From Aeromonas piscicola (lineage in GTDB: Bacteria; Pseudomonadota; Gammaproteobacteria; Enterobacterales; Aeromonadaceae), in the NCBI RefSeq assembly GCF_000820005.1, contig NZ_CDBL01000079.1:35200-75810 (forward strand): DNA of 40,611 bases, written 5' to 3'. Each line of letters begins with the position of its first letter. Position 1 is the first letter of the stretch. Below are positions 24,162 through 33,016 of this stretch, one piece after another. The notes beneath the pieces were generated by a model that worked only from the letters and a program-made list of their open reading frames with translations, searched no databases and was not told where the DNA came from. The position numbers were made by a program, and so were the translations under genes.

Positions 24162-27100
24162 CTACAGGGTGAAGCGATAGAAGATGTCCACCGCCTGGGC
24201 CACCCCGCTCATGGCCTGCAGGTAGAGTCTGGGCATCAGCTCGTAGCGCAGCTTGAACTCAGCGATGGGGCTGAACACCCCGACCCCGTACTGGAACTGC
24301 AAGCCGGGCAGCAGATAGGCCGACAGGGTCACCTGGGTATTGTCACCGCTGCCGGCGGTATCGAGGGCCACATCGCTCATGCCAAGGGATTCCCCCAGGC
24401 TGGAGACAACGCCGTTGGCCTGGCTGACAGCACCGGCCACCAGCAAACCGTTGAAGCCGCCATCCTCGCCACTGGTCTGCAGCCCCTTGCCGCGCAGCAG
24501 ATAGGAGAGCTGCTCGGACTGGGCCATCTGCGGCTCCGAGTAGACGGTGATCTTGGGCTTGCTCGCCGGCCCCGTCACCCGCACCCCGACCGTCACCTTG
24601 TCCTCTATGGTATCGGGATCCCGATACGCCTCTATGTTGAGGAAGGGCTGATCGAGGGGGCCGGAGAAGAGGATCCGACCATCCTTGATGATGAGGTTCT
24701 GGCCATAGGCCTTGAAGCGGCCATCGTTGAGCACCAGCTGGCCGTTGCCCGCCAGCGGCCGGGACGGCTCCTGGCGGATGTTGATGCCCCCCCCCACCTT
24801 GGTCTTGAGGCCCATGGCCTCCAGCCGCACGTCATCGCCGAGCCGGATCGCCAGCTTGATCGCCATCGGCAACGGCGCAGTCTTCGGCAGTGGCGGCAGA
24901 TCGTCATAGACCACAGTCACGTCGTCGGAGACGGCCACCGCACTCTCGGGCAGGCTCTTGACCAGGATCCGCGCCCAGGGAATGTCGACCTGACCCGTGA
25001 TCAGGGTCTCCTCTCCCAGCGAGATGGCGATGTCGGGGGAGACCCGCACTCGTCCCATGCCAGGATACTGGGCCTCCAGCTCCTTGCCCTGAATGGTGAG
25101 GCTGCCGCTGACCGGCATCCTGGCCCAGCTCAGCCAGCCCCCCAGCGCCAGCGGGCCCTTGCCCACCAGCATGGTACCGTCGAGCTCGGCCCGGTTGCCT
25201 TCGATCTTGAGCCGGGTCACCAGCTTGGAGAGGGTCACCATGTCGGAATGGGTCTGCACCTCCCCATCCAGCAAGTTGAGCTGGCCAAACAGCAAGGGGG
25301 CGGCCAGGGTGCCATCGAAGCGGGCATCGGCGGAGATGATCCCCTGCAGGGAGCGCACCTCGGGGATGAGCGGGGCGAAGGTGGTCAGCTTGAGGTCGTA
25401 AAACTTGAGCTGACCCGACAGCTGGCCACGGCCGGACGGATCCTTGATCAGCAGATCGGTATCGATAGTGCCTATCTGTTTGGAGACGAAATCGAGCCGG
25501 ATCGCCGCCTGCTGGCGCTCGAAATCGACCCCAAGCTCGAGGCGCTGGTAGTCGGTCTTGAGCTCATCGGCGACCAGGGTGCCCGGCGTGGTACGCACTG
25601 TGGCGTGCAGGGTCGGCTGGTTGCCTCGCCAGCTGGCCCGGCCATCGGCGGAGAGCACCGCCAGCCAGCGGAAGTTCTCCGGCAGCCAGGGGCGCAGGCG
25701 CTTGAGATCGAAGCCGCTCAGGGCAAATTCGAGGCTGCCCTGCTGGGCCGACACCTGGCTGCCCTTGATGCAGAGGCTTGCCCCCTGGGATCCCAGGCAG
25801 AGATCCCCCATGGTCAGCCGCTGGCGCGGCAGATCGAGGTCGAGCGCCCAGGGGGCGGTCAGCTCCCAACGGCGCAGCGGCGTCTTCAGCTTGAGTTCCG
25901 ACAAGGCGCCGCGCCAGCGATCCCCGCGCAGGCCACCGCTCAGGTTGAGGTTGGCCGCCACAGGATCGCCCTTCATGGTCAGCGACAAGACATGCTGATT
26001 GAGGTCACCGTTCAGGTTCAGGGCCAGCTGGCTGAGCGCGTTGGCCCCCTGTGCCAGGCTCGCCACCGTCAGCGCCAGCTCGCCGGCCGGCTTGTCGCCG
26101 ACCAGGGCATTGCCCTTGATGGCGATCCCTTTCAGATCCGTGCCCGCATAGTAGAGCCGGCTGGCGGCCAGTTCAGTGGTGACCCTGGGCGCCTGCTGAT
26201 TGCCGGTGAGGCGCACCTGCCCCTTGATGTCTCCCTTCAGGCCGGGGTAGAGCCCGGCCAGGTTGGGGGCATCGATATCCGCATCCAGCTTCCAGGCCTG
26301 CTGACTGAGGCTGCCCTTGGCCTGCAGCTGGTTGGGGCCGCTTTGCAGCGCCAGCGCGGGGATGGTCCACTCCATCTTGTCATTGCCGCTCGCGCTGCCC
26401 TTGATGGCCAGCGGATACTGGTTGAGCTTGCCATCCACCTTCAGCTCGGGCAGTTGCAGTTGCCAATGGCCGGCTTCATCGAGTTCGAAACGGCTGGCAA
26501 TCTTGCCCGCCAGGGAACCCTTGAGCTCGGGCACCAGCTCGGCCGGATTGATCCCCTTGAATTCTGTGGTGCCCTGCCAGCGCACTCCCTGGTTCCAGGC
26601 CAGCTTGCCATCGAGCTTGAGCTCCCCTTTCAGGGCGTTGAGCAGCAGGTTTATCTGGTTCAGTTGTGCCAGATCCCCCTTGCCCGTCAACGCCAGCTTG
26701 AAGGGGGGCACGTCCGTGCCCTTGCCGGCGGTATTCAAGGCAAACTGATAGCCGGAGAGCTTGCCCTTGGCGGTCAGGCTGCCCTTGTCCAGCTGATAGC
26801 TGGGCTCATCCTTGGTTGGCTGGTGCAGCGGCCAGCCGAGGCGCTTCCACTCCAGCCCCAGGTCAAACGGCAAGTCAGGGTTGAGGGCGGCCAATGACCC
26901 CTTGAGGTTGGCGGCCACAGGCCCCTTGGCTTGCAGCGCCAGCGCCAGCTTGCCTACCGAACCACCCAGGGTCAGGGTAGCCTGCTGCCCTTTGAGTTCG
27001 CCATCGAGCAGCCCCTTGCGGGCCTTGGCATCCAGGGTCAACTCGAGCGGATAGTCCTCGGTCAGCCGAACATGGCCCTTGAGCGCCAGATCCGCCATGG

Positions 27101-27947
27101 CATGGCGCAGGGAGAGCTCGCGCACCTCGATGCGCTCCTCTTTGGCACTGGCCGACAGCAGCAGGGTGTCGAGCCCTTCGATCAGCGCCCCTTGTTGATA
27201 GCGAAACGCCGTGGCCTGCAATCCTTCCAGCTGGATGGGGAAAGGCAGCCGGATGGCGGGCAGCTCGATGGGCGCCGCCTTGATTGCCTTCTGCGCCTTG
27301 CTCTCATCCGCCGGCTTCGCCTTGGCGGTGACAGGCGACTTGGCCGCAGCCTTGTCTTTGGTGGTTGCCTTGCCGGCAGCCGGTTTGGCGGCATCGGCAG
27401 CCGGCGTCTCGGCCAGAGTGACGTTCAGACCGTCCAGCACGGGCCCGCGCACTATGAGCCCCTTGCGACTGAGGGTGGCGCCTATGTCGAGGGACTTGAG
27501 CGTCACATCCACGCCGGGCACCGCCAGATCGAGATCCGCCACCTTGAGGCTGTCGACCTGGATCCTGAGGGGCAGCGGATGCCAGACGAAGGGCTCTGAC
27601 GGCTCTTCCGGCACAGGCTCGGACTCGGCGACCTTGACCACGGGGTGGGTGACGTTAAGGGATTTGATCCAGAGCTTGCCCTGCAACAACTTGCCCAGAT
27701 CCCAGTCCAGCACGGCGCGATCGACAGTGACATCCACCAGCTCGTCCTGCCAGCCGACCCCTTCCAGGGTCCAGCCATAACCGAGCTGGCCCGCCACCAG
27801 CTCCCCCTTGAGGGAGGGCAGCGCCGCCCTGGCCTGCAGCCACAGCCACTTGTTGCCCTGATGGGTGAAACCCAGCAGGCTGACGCCGATGAGCAGCAGG
27901 AAGACGAGCCCCATCAGCCAGAGAAAAATGCGTTTTACCCAGATCAC
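24162..27947 (-). CDS. tamB: TamB, inner-membrane-anchored translocation and assembly module protein
   Basis: TamB spans the periplasm as a long beta-taco protein, works with the outer-membrane protein TamA, and takes part in outer-membrane protein insertion or lipid transport. The 1261 residues are near the usual 1259. It starts from GTG at 27947 (VIWVKRIFLWLMGLVFLLLIG...), giving one N-terminal membrane anchor. The C-terminal DUF490 region is clear: VTVGVRVTGPASKPKITVYSEPQMAQSEQLSYLLRGKG and the end YRFTL. A low-complexity Ala-Lys-Pro-rich insert lies at about residues 182-222, not seen in my recollection of E. coli TamB. It follows tamA with a 76-base gap, so the two are one operon. GGGGG about ten bases upstream is the likely ribosome-binding site. 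Confidence 0.93.
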   Translation of the reverse strand: MIWVKRIFLWLMGLVFLLLIGVSLLGFTHQGNKWLWLQARAALPSLKGELVAGQLGYGWTLEGVGWQDELVDVTVDRAVLDWDLGKLLQGKLWIKSLNVTHPVVKVAESEPVPEEPSEPFVWHPLPLRIQVDSLKVADLDLAVPGVDVTLKSLDIGATLSRKGLIVRGPVLDGLNVTLAETPAADAAKPAAGKATTKDKAAAKSPVTAKAKPADESKAQKAIKAAPIELPAIRLPFPIQLEGLQATAFRYQQGALIEGLDTLLLSASAKEERIEVRELSLRHAMADLALKGHVRLTEDYPLELTLDAKARKGLLDGELKGQQATLTLGGSVGKLALALQAKGPVAANLKGSLAALNPDLPFDLGLEWKRLGWPLHQPTKDEPSYQLDKGSLTAKGKLSGYQFALNTAGKGTDVPPFKLALTGKGDLAQLNQINLLLNALKGELKLDGKLAWNQGVRWQGTTEFKGINPAELVPELKGSLAGKIASRFELDEAGHWQLQLPELKVDGKLNQYPLAIKGSASGNDKMEWTIPALALQSGPNQLQAKGSLSQQAWKLDADIDAPNLAGLYPGLKGDIKGQVRLTGNQQAPRVTTELAASRLYYAGTDLKGIAIKGNALVGDKPAGELALTVASLAQGANALSQLALNLNGDLNQHVLSLTMKGDPVAANLNLSGGLRGDRWRGALSELKLKTPLRRWELTAPWALDLDLPRQRLTMGDLCLGSQGASLCIKGSQVSAQQGSLEFALSGFDLKRLRPWLPENFRWLAVLSADGRASWRGNQPTLHATVRTTPGTLVADELKTDYQRLELGVDFERQQAAIRLDFVSKQIGTIDTDLLIKDPSGRGQLSGQLKFYDLKLTTFAPLIPEVRSLQGIISADARFDGTLAAPLLFGQLNLLDGEVQTHSDMVTLSKLVTRLKIEGNRAELDGTMLVGKGPLALGGWLSWARMPVSGSLTIQGKELEAQYPGMGRVRVSPDIAISLGEETLITGQVDIPWARILVKSLPESAVAVSDDVTVVYDDLPPLPKTAPLPMAIKLAIRLGDDVRLEAMGLKTKVGGGINIRQEPSRPLAGNGQLVLNDGRFKAYGQNLIIKDGRILFSGPLDQPFLNIEAYRDPDTIEDKVTVGVRVTGPASKPKITVYSEPQMAQSEQLSYLLRGKGLQTSGEDGGFNGLLVAGAVSQANGVVSSLGESLGMSDVALDTAGSGDNTQVTLSAYLLPGLQFQYGVGVFSPIAEFKLRYELMPRLYLQAMSGVAQAVDIFYRFTL

Positions 27948-28023
27948 AGCGCAGACCCCCGCGAAACATGCAGCCGCAGCGGCCAGGAAAGAGAACAGAG
28001 AGAATGAGTGGGTTCAAACCGGA

Positions 28024-29799
28024 TCATAATTCAGGCCCCAGCGCGAAATGGAGCCGCAGCGGCTTGTCTTCCTCGGAAATGCCCACCGCCAGATCGAGCC
28101 TGACCTGACCTATGGGGGTGACCCAGCGCACGCCAACACCCGTGCCTATCTTCCAGGCCTCGCTGTAATCGACTGTAGCCGTCCCTCCATCCACGAACAG
28201 GGCGCCGAGCCATTTGTCGCTGAAGCGGTAGTTGTATTCGGCACTGGCGACGCTCACGTAACGGCCCCCCAGCAGCTTGCCGTCGCTGCCGCGCGGCGAT
28301 ATGGTCTCGTAGCCATAGCCACGCACCGTCTGGTCACCGCCGGTGAAGAAGCGCAGTGACGGCGGCACCAGCGAGAAGCTGTCCCCTATGATGGCGCCCT
28401 GCTCGGCCCGTAGCAGGAAGCGGTGATCATCGCCCAGGGTGCGCAGCCACTTGCTGCGCCCCCACACCCGCACGAAGCTGATGTCGGAACCCCAGTAGGG
28501 ATCGGAAAACTCCAGGGTCAGCTGCTGGCGATCGCCCCAGTCAGGCACCAGACCGCCACGCACCCGCAGCCGCGACCAGGAGACACCGGGGATCAACAGC
28601 AAGCTGTTCCCCTCGTCGGCACCCTGGGTATAGATCTCGTTCTCGAGCCGGATAAAGACGTCTCTGTCCCAGCTCTCCGGCCGCCGCTTCCAGCGGTGCA
28701 CGCTGACGGTGGTCAGGTCGGAGCGGGTATCGTTGTTGTCCTTGTATTGATAACCCGCCTGCAGCGAGTAGTAATCCCGCAGCGGGTTGCCCACCGGGAT
28801 CTGGTAATCGAAGCTCAGCTCGGCCTCGGGCTGTGAAACCTTGGCGGTAGCGTTGAGGCGATGGCCATAACGGTTGACCCAGGGCTTCTCCCAGGTGGCG
28901 CTCATGCGCGGCCCCACATCGGTGGCATAGCCGATACCCGTCTCTATCTCGTGGTCGACCCGGTTGGAGAGGGTCACCTGCACCGGCACACGGTTGCCCT
29001 CGGCCTGGCTGATCATGGGCTTGATATCCACCTGCTTGAACAGCTTGGTGGAGGAGACATCCTGCGACATCTCGGCCAACCGGATCGCCAGATAGGGGTC
29101 GCCGCTCTTGATGTTGATGAGCGGCCGAATGAGGCGCAGCGCCTCGGGCGTAGCGTCGTAGTGGATCTCGCCAAAGTGATAGCGGGGGCCAGAGCGAAAC
29201 AGTATGTAGATCTCGGCCGTGCCCTGATCAGGGAACACTTTGACCTGGCTCTTGCTGATCTTGGCGTCGAAGTAGCCGCGAGCCAGCCCCAGGTTGCCGA
29301 GATCCGCCTTGATGGATTCGTATTTGCCGTGGTTGAGGGGATCCCCTTCCTTCAGAGGCAGCTTGTCCAGCAACTCGCTGTAGATCTCGTCGCTGCCCGC
29401 GTCCCCTTCCAGCAGTATGTCGAGGCGGGAGATGATGACGGGCTTGCCCGCGTCCACCTCGATCACCACCCTGGTGGGGGCTTTTTTGTCGCGGCTCAGG
29501 GTGATTTTGGGCTGATAGTAGCCATAGACCTGCAGGGCTTTTTGCACGCTCTCGGTGATCTTGGCGCGGGCCGGGCGGTATTGGCGCTCCTGATAGACAG
29601 GCAGCGCATTGAGGTAGGCTTCGACGTTATCCTTGGTCTCCCCTCTCAGCCCCTTGATCTGATAGGTGAGTTTGGCCGCCATGACCGGCGTGACAAACAG
29701 CAGCAGACAGAGGCTCAGGCCCAGCGCGCGGAGCCCACGACGGAAAACCCGTCCGGGCGATGAGATCCCTGCAGGCAGGGGCGGATTGCATCCTGTCAA
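28024..29799 (-). CDS. tamA: TamA, outer-membrane Omp85-family protein
   Basis: TamA is an Omp85-type beta-barrel with three periplasmic POTRA domains that partners TamB. The 591-residue protein starts from a TTG at 29799; no in-frame ATG lies between it and the signal peptide, and GGGGA is about ten bases upstream. The signal peptide ends near TPVMAA (about residue 42). The POTRA region runs to about residue 270 (AKLTYQIKGLRGETKDNVEAYL..., GDPLNHGKYESIKADLGNLGLARGYFDAKI). The barrel region includes the family motif LRFFTGGDQTVRGYGYETISPRG (about residue 495) and ends RLHFALGPEL with a barrel-like aromatic/hydrophobic C-terminus. It is divergent from the gene at 30392. Confidence 0.93.
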   Translation of the reverse strand: MTGCNPPLPAGISSPGRVFRRGLRALGLSLCLLLFVTPVMAAKLTYQIKGLRGETKDNVEAYLNALPVYQERQYRPARAKITESVQKALQVYGYYQPKITLSRDKKAPTRVVIEVDAGKPVIISRLDILLEGDAGSDEIYSELLDKLPLKEGDPLNHGKYESIKADLGNLGLARGYFDAKISKSQVKVFPDQGTAEIYILFRSGPRYHFGEIHYDATPEALRLIRPLINIKSGDPYLAIRLAEMSQDVSSTKLFKQVDIKPMISQAEGNRVPVQVTLSNRVDHEIETGIGYATDVGPRMSATWEKPWVNRYGHRLNATAKVSQPEAELSFDYQIPVGNPLRDYYSLQAGYQYKDNNDTRSDLTTVSVHRWKRRPESWDRDVFIRLENEIYTQGADEGNSLLLIPGVSWSRLRVRGGLVPDWGDRQQLTLEFSDPYWGSDISFVRVWGRSKWLRTLGDDHRFLLRAEQGAIIGDSFSLVPPSLRFFTGGDQTVRGYGYETISPRGSDGKLLGGRYVSVASAEYNYRFSDKWLGALFVDGGTATVDYSEAWKIGTGVGVRWVTPIGQVRLDLAVGISEEDKPLRLHFALGPEL

Positions 29800-30391
29800 A
29801 CGTCAATTTCCCCGAAGAACATGATTAAAATAATGCAATATTTAGAATGAATATGAGGCTCACTCGATGGCAAGCGCGCCTCATCCTAGCATATCCCCGG
29901 CGCAACATCAGAGCGGAGCGGCATCGAAATTCACCATATTATTGAAGCCTTTGCCGCTCGGCTTGCTCACTTTCCTCCCGCCTGCCCCACAGACTTATGC
30001 CATTGTGGGTAAAAAAGGGCCATTCCTCAGCCATCAGGCCATGACAGGCATCACAAACGGCTGTCCGTCTCGCCTCCCCCCTTGCGCCAACGCCCTCTCG
30101 CCGACGCGACATCAACTGTCGGCAACTGGTCAAGATGACGACGCCGGCCCGCTACCTGCCCCTGAGTCCCTGCCTTCCTCTTCGATCCAAAGCTTATTTA
30201 GATGATAAAAATCAACTGGTTGAATCTGAACAATCAAAGCCTCGTTCGCCTCAATCGATTTATCCCGCTGCCCCCCGCGGCTCGTCTCGCCCACACTGGG
30301 TTCATCTACCGAAGAAAACGCATCGCCCGCACCGGCGTCATGAGTCCAGGGGCCCGTCGCACCTGATGCTCTCAACCGAAGGAGACACATC
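29800..30391. other. Long non-coding or weakly coding interval upstream of tamA
   Basis: This 592-base gap between tamA and a small membrane-protein gene has no confident gene. Two minus-strand frames (30130-30393 and 29939-30133) overlap by the stop-start TTGA. The second carries VCDACHG, a CXXCH pattern, and no signal peptide. The patch 30185-30250 is AT-rich (codons such as ATT, GTT, CAA, CTA) and unlike its neighbours; it may be a remnant of a lost gene or hold promoters. I see no hairpin terminator here. Confidence 0.5.
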
Positions 30392-30766
30392 ATGCATGCA
30401 CGCAGCGAACAGATGGCTGACTACATTGCCGACCGACTCGAGTTCATCACCTTTCTCGCCTGTTGCAGCGCCCTGCTGGCCCTGCTGACTGGCATGAACG
30501 GCCAGCAGGCACTGGCCTTTACCGCCCTCAATTTGCCATTCGGGCTCGCCATCCTGCTAGGCATGGCCATGCTGGCGCCATTGCCGGCGCACTGGCGCCT
30601 GCCGGGCATCACTCTCTTGCTGGCGGGCTGCGCCCTGGCCACCCTGCAACTGGGGGGCGACTGGCTCAACCCCTTGGCCATCTGGAGCCTGCATGCCCTG
30701 CTGGGGCTGGAGATCCTGTGGCAATCGCGTCCAAGAGCCCGCCTCGGCGCACGCGCCCGCAGTTAA
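30392..30766 (+). CDS. Small four-helix inner-membrane protein, unknown function
   Basis: A 124-residue protein starting MHARSEQMADYIADRLEF. The ribosome-binding site GAAGGAG lies seven bases before ATG 30392 and is one of the best in the window. Four hydrophobic stretches suggest four membrane helices (about residues 17-38, 42-64, 70-88 and 92-110). The C-terminal tail is arginine-rich (SRPRARLGARARS), so by the positive-inside rule it lies in the cytosol. I do not recognise the family. It is followed by ppiC on the same strand, with 79 bases between; whether they form an operon is uncertain. Confidence 0.7.
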   Translation: MHARSEQMADYIADRLEFITFLACCSALLALLTGMNGQQALAFTALNLPFGLAILLGMAMLAPLPAHWRLPGITLLLAGCALATLQLGGDWLNPLAIWSLHALLGLEILWQSRPRARLGARARS

Positions 30767-30845
30767 TCCCTGCATGGCGGCTGACGCGCGGCGGGAATTG
30801 GAGTAATCTTGCGCCCCGATTTGCCCGCCGCCGAGGAGCGCCAAC

Positions 30846-31124
30846 ATGAAGAAAGCCTGTGCCCAGCACATCCTGGTCAAGACAGAGAAGCAGTGTCTGG
30901 AGATCAAGGAGAAACTTGCCAAGGGGGCCGACTTTGGTCAGATGGCCAAGCGTTTTTCCACCTGTGCCTCGTCCAAACGTTCGGGGGATCTGGGGGAGTT
31001 TTCGAAGGGCGACATGGTCAAGCCGTTTGACGATGCCGTGTTCAAGGGCGAACTGCTGACAGTGCTCGGCCCGGTGCGCACCAAGTTCGGCTTTCACCTC
31101 ATCAAGGTGCTCTACCGCAACTGA
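30846..31124 (+). CDS. ppiC: Parvulin-type peptidyl-prolyl cis-trans isomerase PpiC
   Basis: A cytosolic rotamase that speeds cis-trans isomerisation of prolyl bonds. The 92 residues are the single parvulin domain and match E. coli PpiC (93). Motifs: CAQHILVKTEKQ, GADFGQMAKRFSTCASSKRSGDLGEFSKGDMVKPFDDAVF, and the C-terminal LGPVRTKFGFHLIKVLYRN. The active-site His of HILVK and the His of FGFHLIKV are kept, as is the Cys of FSTCASSK. The start ATG has GAGGAG eight bases upstream. It converges on the MsrA-like gene with only four bases between their stops and no terminator visible. Confidence 0.95.
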   Translation: MKKACAQHILVKTEKQCLEIKEKLAKGADFGQMAKRFSTCASSKRSGDLGEFSKGDMVKPFDDAVFKGELLTVLGPVRTKFGFHLIKVLYRN

Positions 31125-31128
31125 TGGC

Positions 31129-31686
31129 TCAGGGCTCGGGTGTCAATACCAGGGGCCAGCCGCCGCAACGGCGGGCATAGAAGCCAAAGCGCCAGGGATG
31201 GCGCGCCGCCCAGTCCTCCATCTCGGGTGCCGGCGTGAAGCGGCTATCCTGCCAGAGCGATACCCGGCTCACGCGGCCATGCAGCGCCTGCCAGCGCGTC
31301 AGGCTCACCTGGGCCAGACGCCACTGATAGTCATCCCTGGGCAGCAGAGCCGGGACAAATTCCTGACCGCGATTGCAATATTGCCCGCCACCATCGTGCC
31401 CATCCACCAGCTGCCAGAAGACATTGAGCAGATCACCATAACCCACCAGGGCCGGATCGTAATCGATGCGCACCGCCTGGCGGCGCGCCGCCCCCTGTGC
31501 AGGCGTGGTTTCCTCGGGCAAGGGGATGACATAGCCGGGTTCGACCCGCGTCACCCCGGGCACGGCCTCATAGACGATCTCGGCGCGCCACATGTCCCCC
31601 GCCGCCAGCATTGCTGTATCTGCCCACAGCGAAGCGCTTGGGGAAATCAGCAGGATTGAGATAAATTTACTAACGTTATCAGTCAA
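31129..31686 (-). CDS. Exported MsrA-fold protein lacking the catalytic cysteine
   Basis: A 185-residue protein that aligns along most of its length with peptide methionine sulfoxide reductase A. MsrA has GCFWG at its active site; here it is GDMWR, so the catalytic Cys is Asp (about residue 32). The segment HAEAVRIVYDP, which holds an active-site Glu in MsrA, reads RQAVRIDYDP. The scaffold pieces PGVTRVEPGY, YGDLLNVFWQLVD and GGQYCNRGQEF remain. A signal peptide (KFISILLISPSASLWA) suggests export. The start is TTG at 31686, with AAGGA nine bases upstream. Classical reductase activity is unlikely; a binding role or another chemistry through the Cys in GGQYCNRG or RRCGG is possible. It diverges from the DUF1499 operon with 51 bases between. 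Confidence 0.8.
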   Translation of the reverse strand: MTDNVSKFISILLISPSASLWADTAMLAAGDMWRAEIVYEAVPGVTRVEPGYVIPLPEETTPAQGAARRQAVRIDYDPALVGYGDLLNVFWQLVDGHDGGGQYCNRGQEFVPALLPRDDYQWRLAQVSLTRWQALHGRVSRVSLWQDSRFTPAPEMEDWAARHPWRFGFYARRCGGWPLVLTPEP

Positions 31687-31737
31687 TTAAGTTTATCCTT
31701 CTGGGCACTTGTCCATCATAACCAGTGGATCCCCGTT

Positions 31738-32412
31738 ATGCCCAGTTATTTGTGGTGGCCCCTGCTGGCCTGGTTGCTGCCCCTCGCTGGCGCCCTCGGC
31801 AGCCGCCTTCACCTCTGGCCCTGGTGGCTGGGGTTCGCCATCTGTCTGCTCGGTGCGCTGATATCGCTCCTATTGCTGGTCCGCCTGCCCTGGAGCCGGC
31901 GCAAGGTCCCGAGCCTGTGGGGGATAACCCCGCTGCTGCTGCCCCTGCTGTTGCTGGTGCAGGCACTGCGCATGCCACCGCTCAACGATGTCAGCACGGA
32001 CCCCTATAACCCGCCGCCCCTGCGCTGGGCTGCCGAGCTGAGAACGGTGCAGGATCTGCCCATCAATGCGGCCCCCTTGAAAGCATTTGAGAGCAAACCC
32101 GGTCCTCTCTATACCAGTGCCTCCCCGATCGAGGTGATCACCGAGGCGAACGAGCTGATGGAAGAGTTGGGCTGGCAGGTGCGTCCGAGCCAGGATGGTC
32201 TCGATGCGGTGGCCACCACCAGCTGGTTCGGTTTTCAGGATGACGTGGCGCTGCGAGTCTTTGCCGGCCCGAAAGAGACCCGCATCGACATGCGATCGGC
32301 CTCCCGCCAAGGGCGCAGCGATCTGGGTACCAACCGGGCGCGGATCGAGGACTTTCTGATCCGACTCAACGAGCGACTCGGTCAGGCCTACAAACCCAAT
32401 TTGAAGCAATAG
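31738..32412 (+). CDS. DUF1499 domain membrane protein, first gene of the ynj-type operon
   Basis: A 224-residue protein. Three hydrophobic helices lie at about residues 4-21, 26-46 and 61-77 (LWWPLLAWLLPLAGALG; WWLGFAICLLGALISLLLLV; TPLLLPLLLLVQAL). The soluble C-terminal part is a DUF1499 domain: NDVSTDPYNPPPL, EVITEANELMEELGWQV, DAVATTSWFGFQDDVALRV, TRIDMRSASRQGRSDLGTNRARI. DUF1499 has no defined enzymatic role. It is only ten bases before the YnjA-like gene, so it leads the operon. Its start is 51 bases from the divergent MsrA-like gene, so the promoters overlap. The region has AT-rich inverted repeats (GATAAA with TTTATC) that could be regulatory. Confidence 0.85.
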   Translation: MPSYLWWPLLAWLLPLAGALGSRLHLWPWWLGFAICLLGALISLLLLVRLPWSRRKVPSLWGITPLLLPLLLLVQALRMPPLNDVSTDPYNPPPLRWAAELRTVQDLPINAAPLKAFESKPGPLYTSASPIEVITEANELMEELGWQVRPSQDGLDAVATTSWFGFQDDVALRVFAGPKETRIDMRSASRQGRSDLGTNRARIEDFLIRLNERLGQAYKPNLKQ

Positions 32413-32422
32413 AAGGTAATCA

Positions 32423-33016
32423 ATGCGCGTCGAGGTCAAGCCCGATCGGGAATATGCCTGGTTTATCCGCCCCTTTTTCTGGCTGCAGAAACGCAACTAC
32501 GGTCAGGTGCTGATCCCGGGCAAGTGCTGGGGCCGTTCGCCCCGGCTGTTCGCCGCCGTCGCCACCCTCTACGGCGTCATCAACCGCAAGCGCTCGCCCA
32601 TCGATCCCGTGCTGCGATCCCTGGTGACGGTGCGGGTCTCCCAGCTCAACTGGTGCCGCTTCTGCGTTGACATCAACGCCATGACCCTCATCAAGCGGGC
32701 CGGCTCCAGCGCCAAGGTAGAGGCGCTGGCCAGCTGGCGCAGCAGCCCCCTGTTCGACGAGCGGGAGAAGGCGGTGCTCGACTACACGGAAGCCATGACA
32801 GGGCTGGATGGGGTGAGCGACGCGCAGGCTGCGCGCCTCAAGCCCTGGTTCGACGACGATGCCATGGTGGAGCTGACCGGCCTCATCGCCTTCCAGAACA
32901 TGTCGGCCAAGTTCAATGCGGCCCTCGACATCGCCCCCCAGGGCTTTTGCCAGCTGCCGGTGCAACCCGAGCGCCCGGCCGCGCCACCCGATCAGCAACC
33001 CGGCAAGGACGCCTGA
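32423..33016 (+). CDS. ynjA: AhpD-like carboxymuconolactone decarboxylase family protein, YnjA homologue
   Basis: A 197-residue cytosolic protein of the CMD/AhpD-like fold. The redox motif is NWCRFCVDINAM (CxxC, about residues 75-78), the type used by AhpD for peroxidase-linked disulfide exchange. Shared segments with E. coli YnjA include WGRSPRLF, KRSPIDPVLRSLVTVRVSQ, SPLFDEREKAVLDYTEAMT, LTGLIAFQNMSAKFNAALDI and QGFCQLP. Start ATG 32423 has AGAAGG six bases upstream. Its stop TGA overlaps the start ATG of the next gene by one base (TGATG), a sign of translational coupling. It probably passes electrons with the adjacent flavoprotein; this is inference. Confidence 0.88.
   Translation: MRVEVKPDREYAWFIRPFFWLQKRNYGQVLIPGKCWGRSPRLFAAVATLYGVINRKRSPIDPVLRSLVTVRVSQLNWCRFCVDINAMTLIKRAGSSAKVEALASWRSSPLFDEREKAVLDYTEAMTGLDGVSDAQAARLKPWFDDDAMVELTGLIAFQNMSAKFNAALDIAPQGFCQLPVQPERPAAPPDQQPGKDA

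Noticed and set aside
23949..26897. Very long plus-strand frame opposite tamB
   Set aside because: tamB on the minus strand has family-wide motifs and normal length; the opposite frame is a product of GC-rich codon use and has no start with a ribosome-binding site or any known motif.
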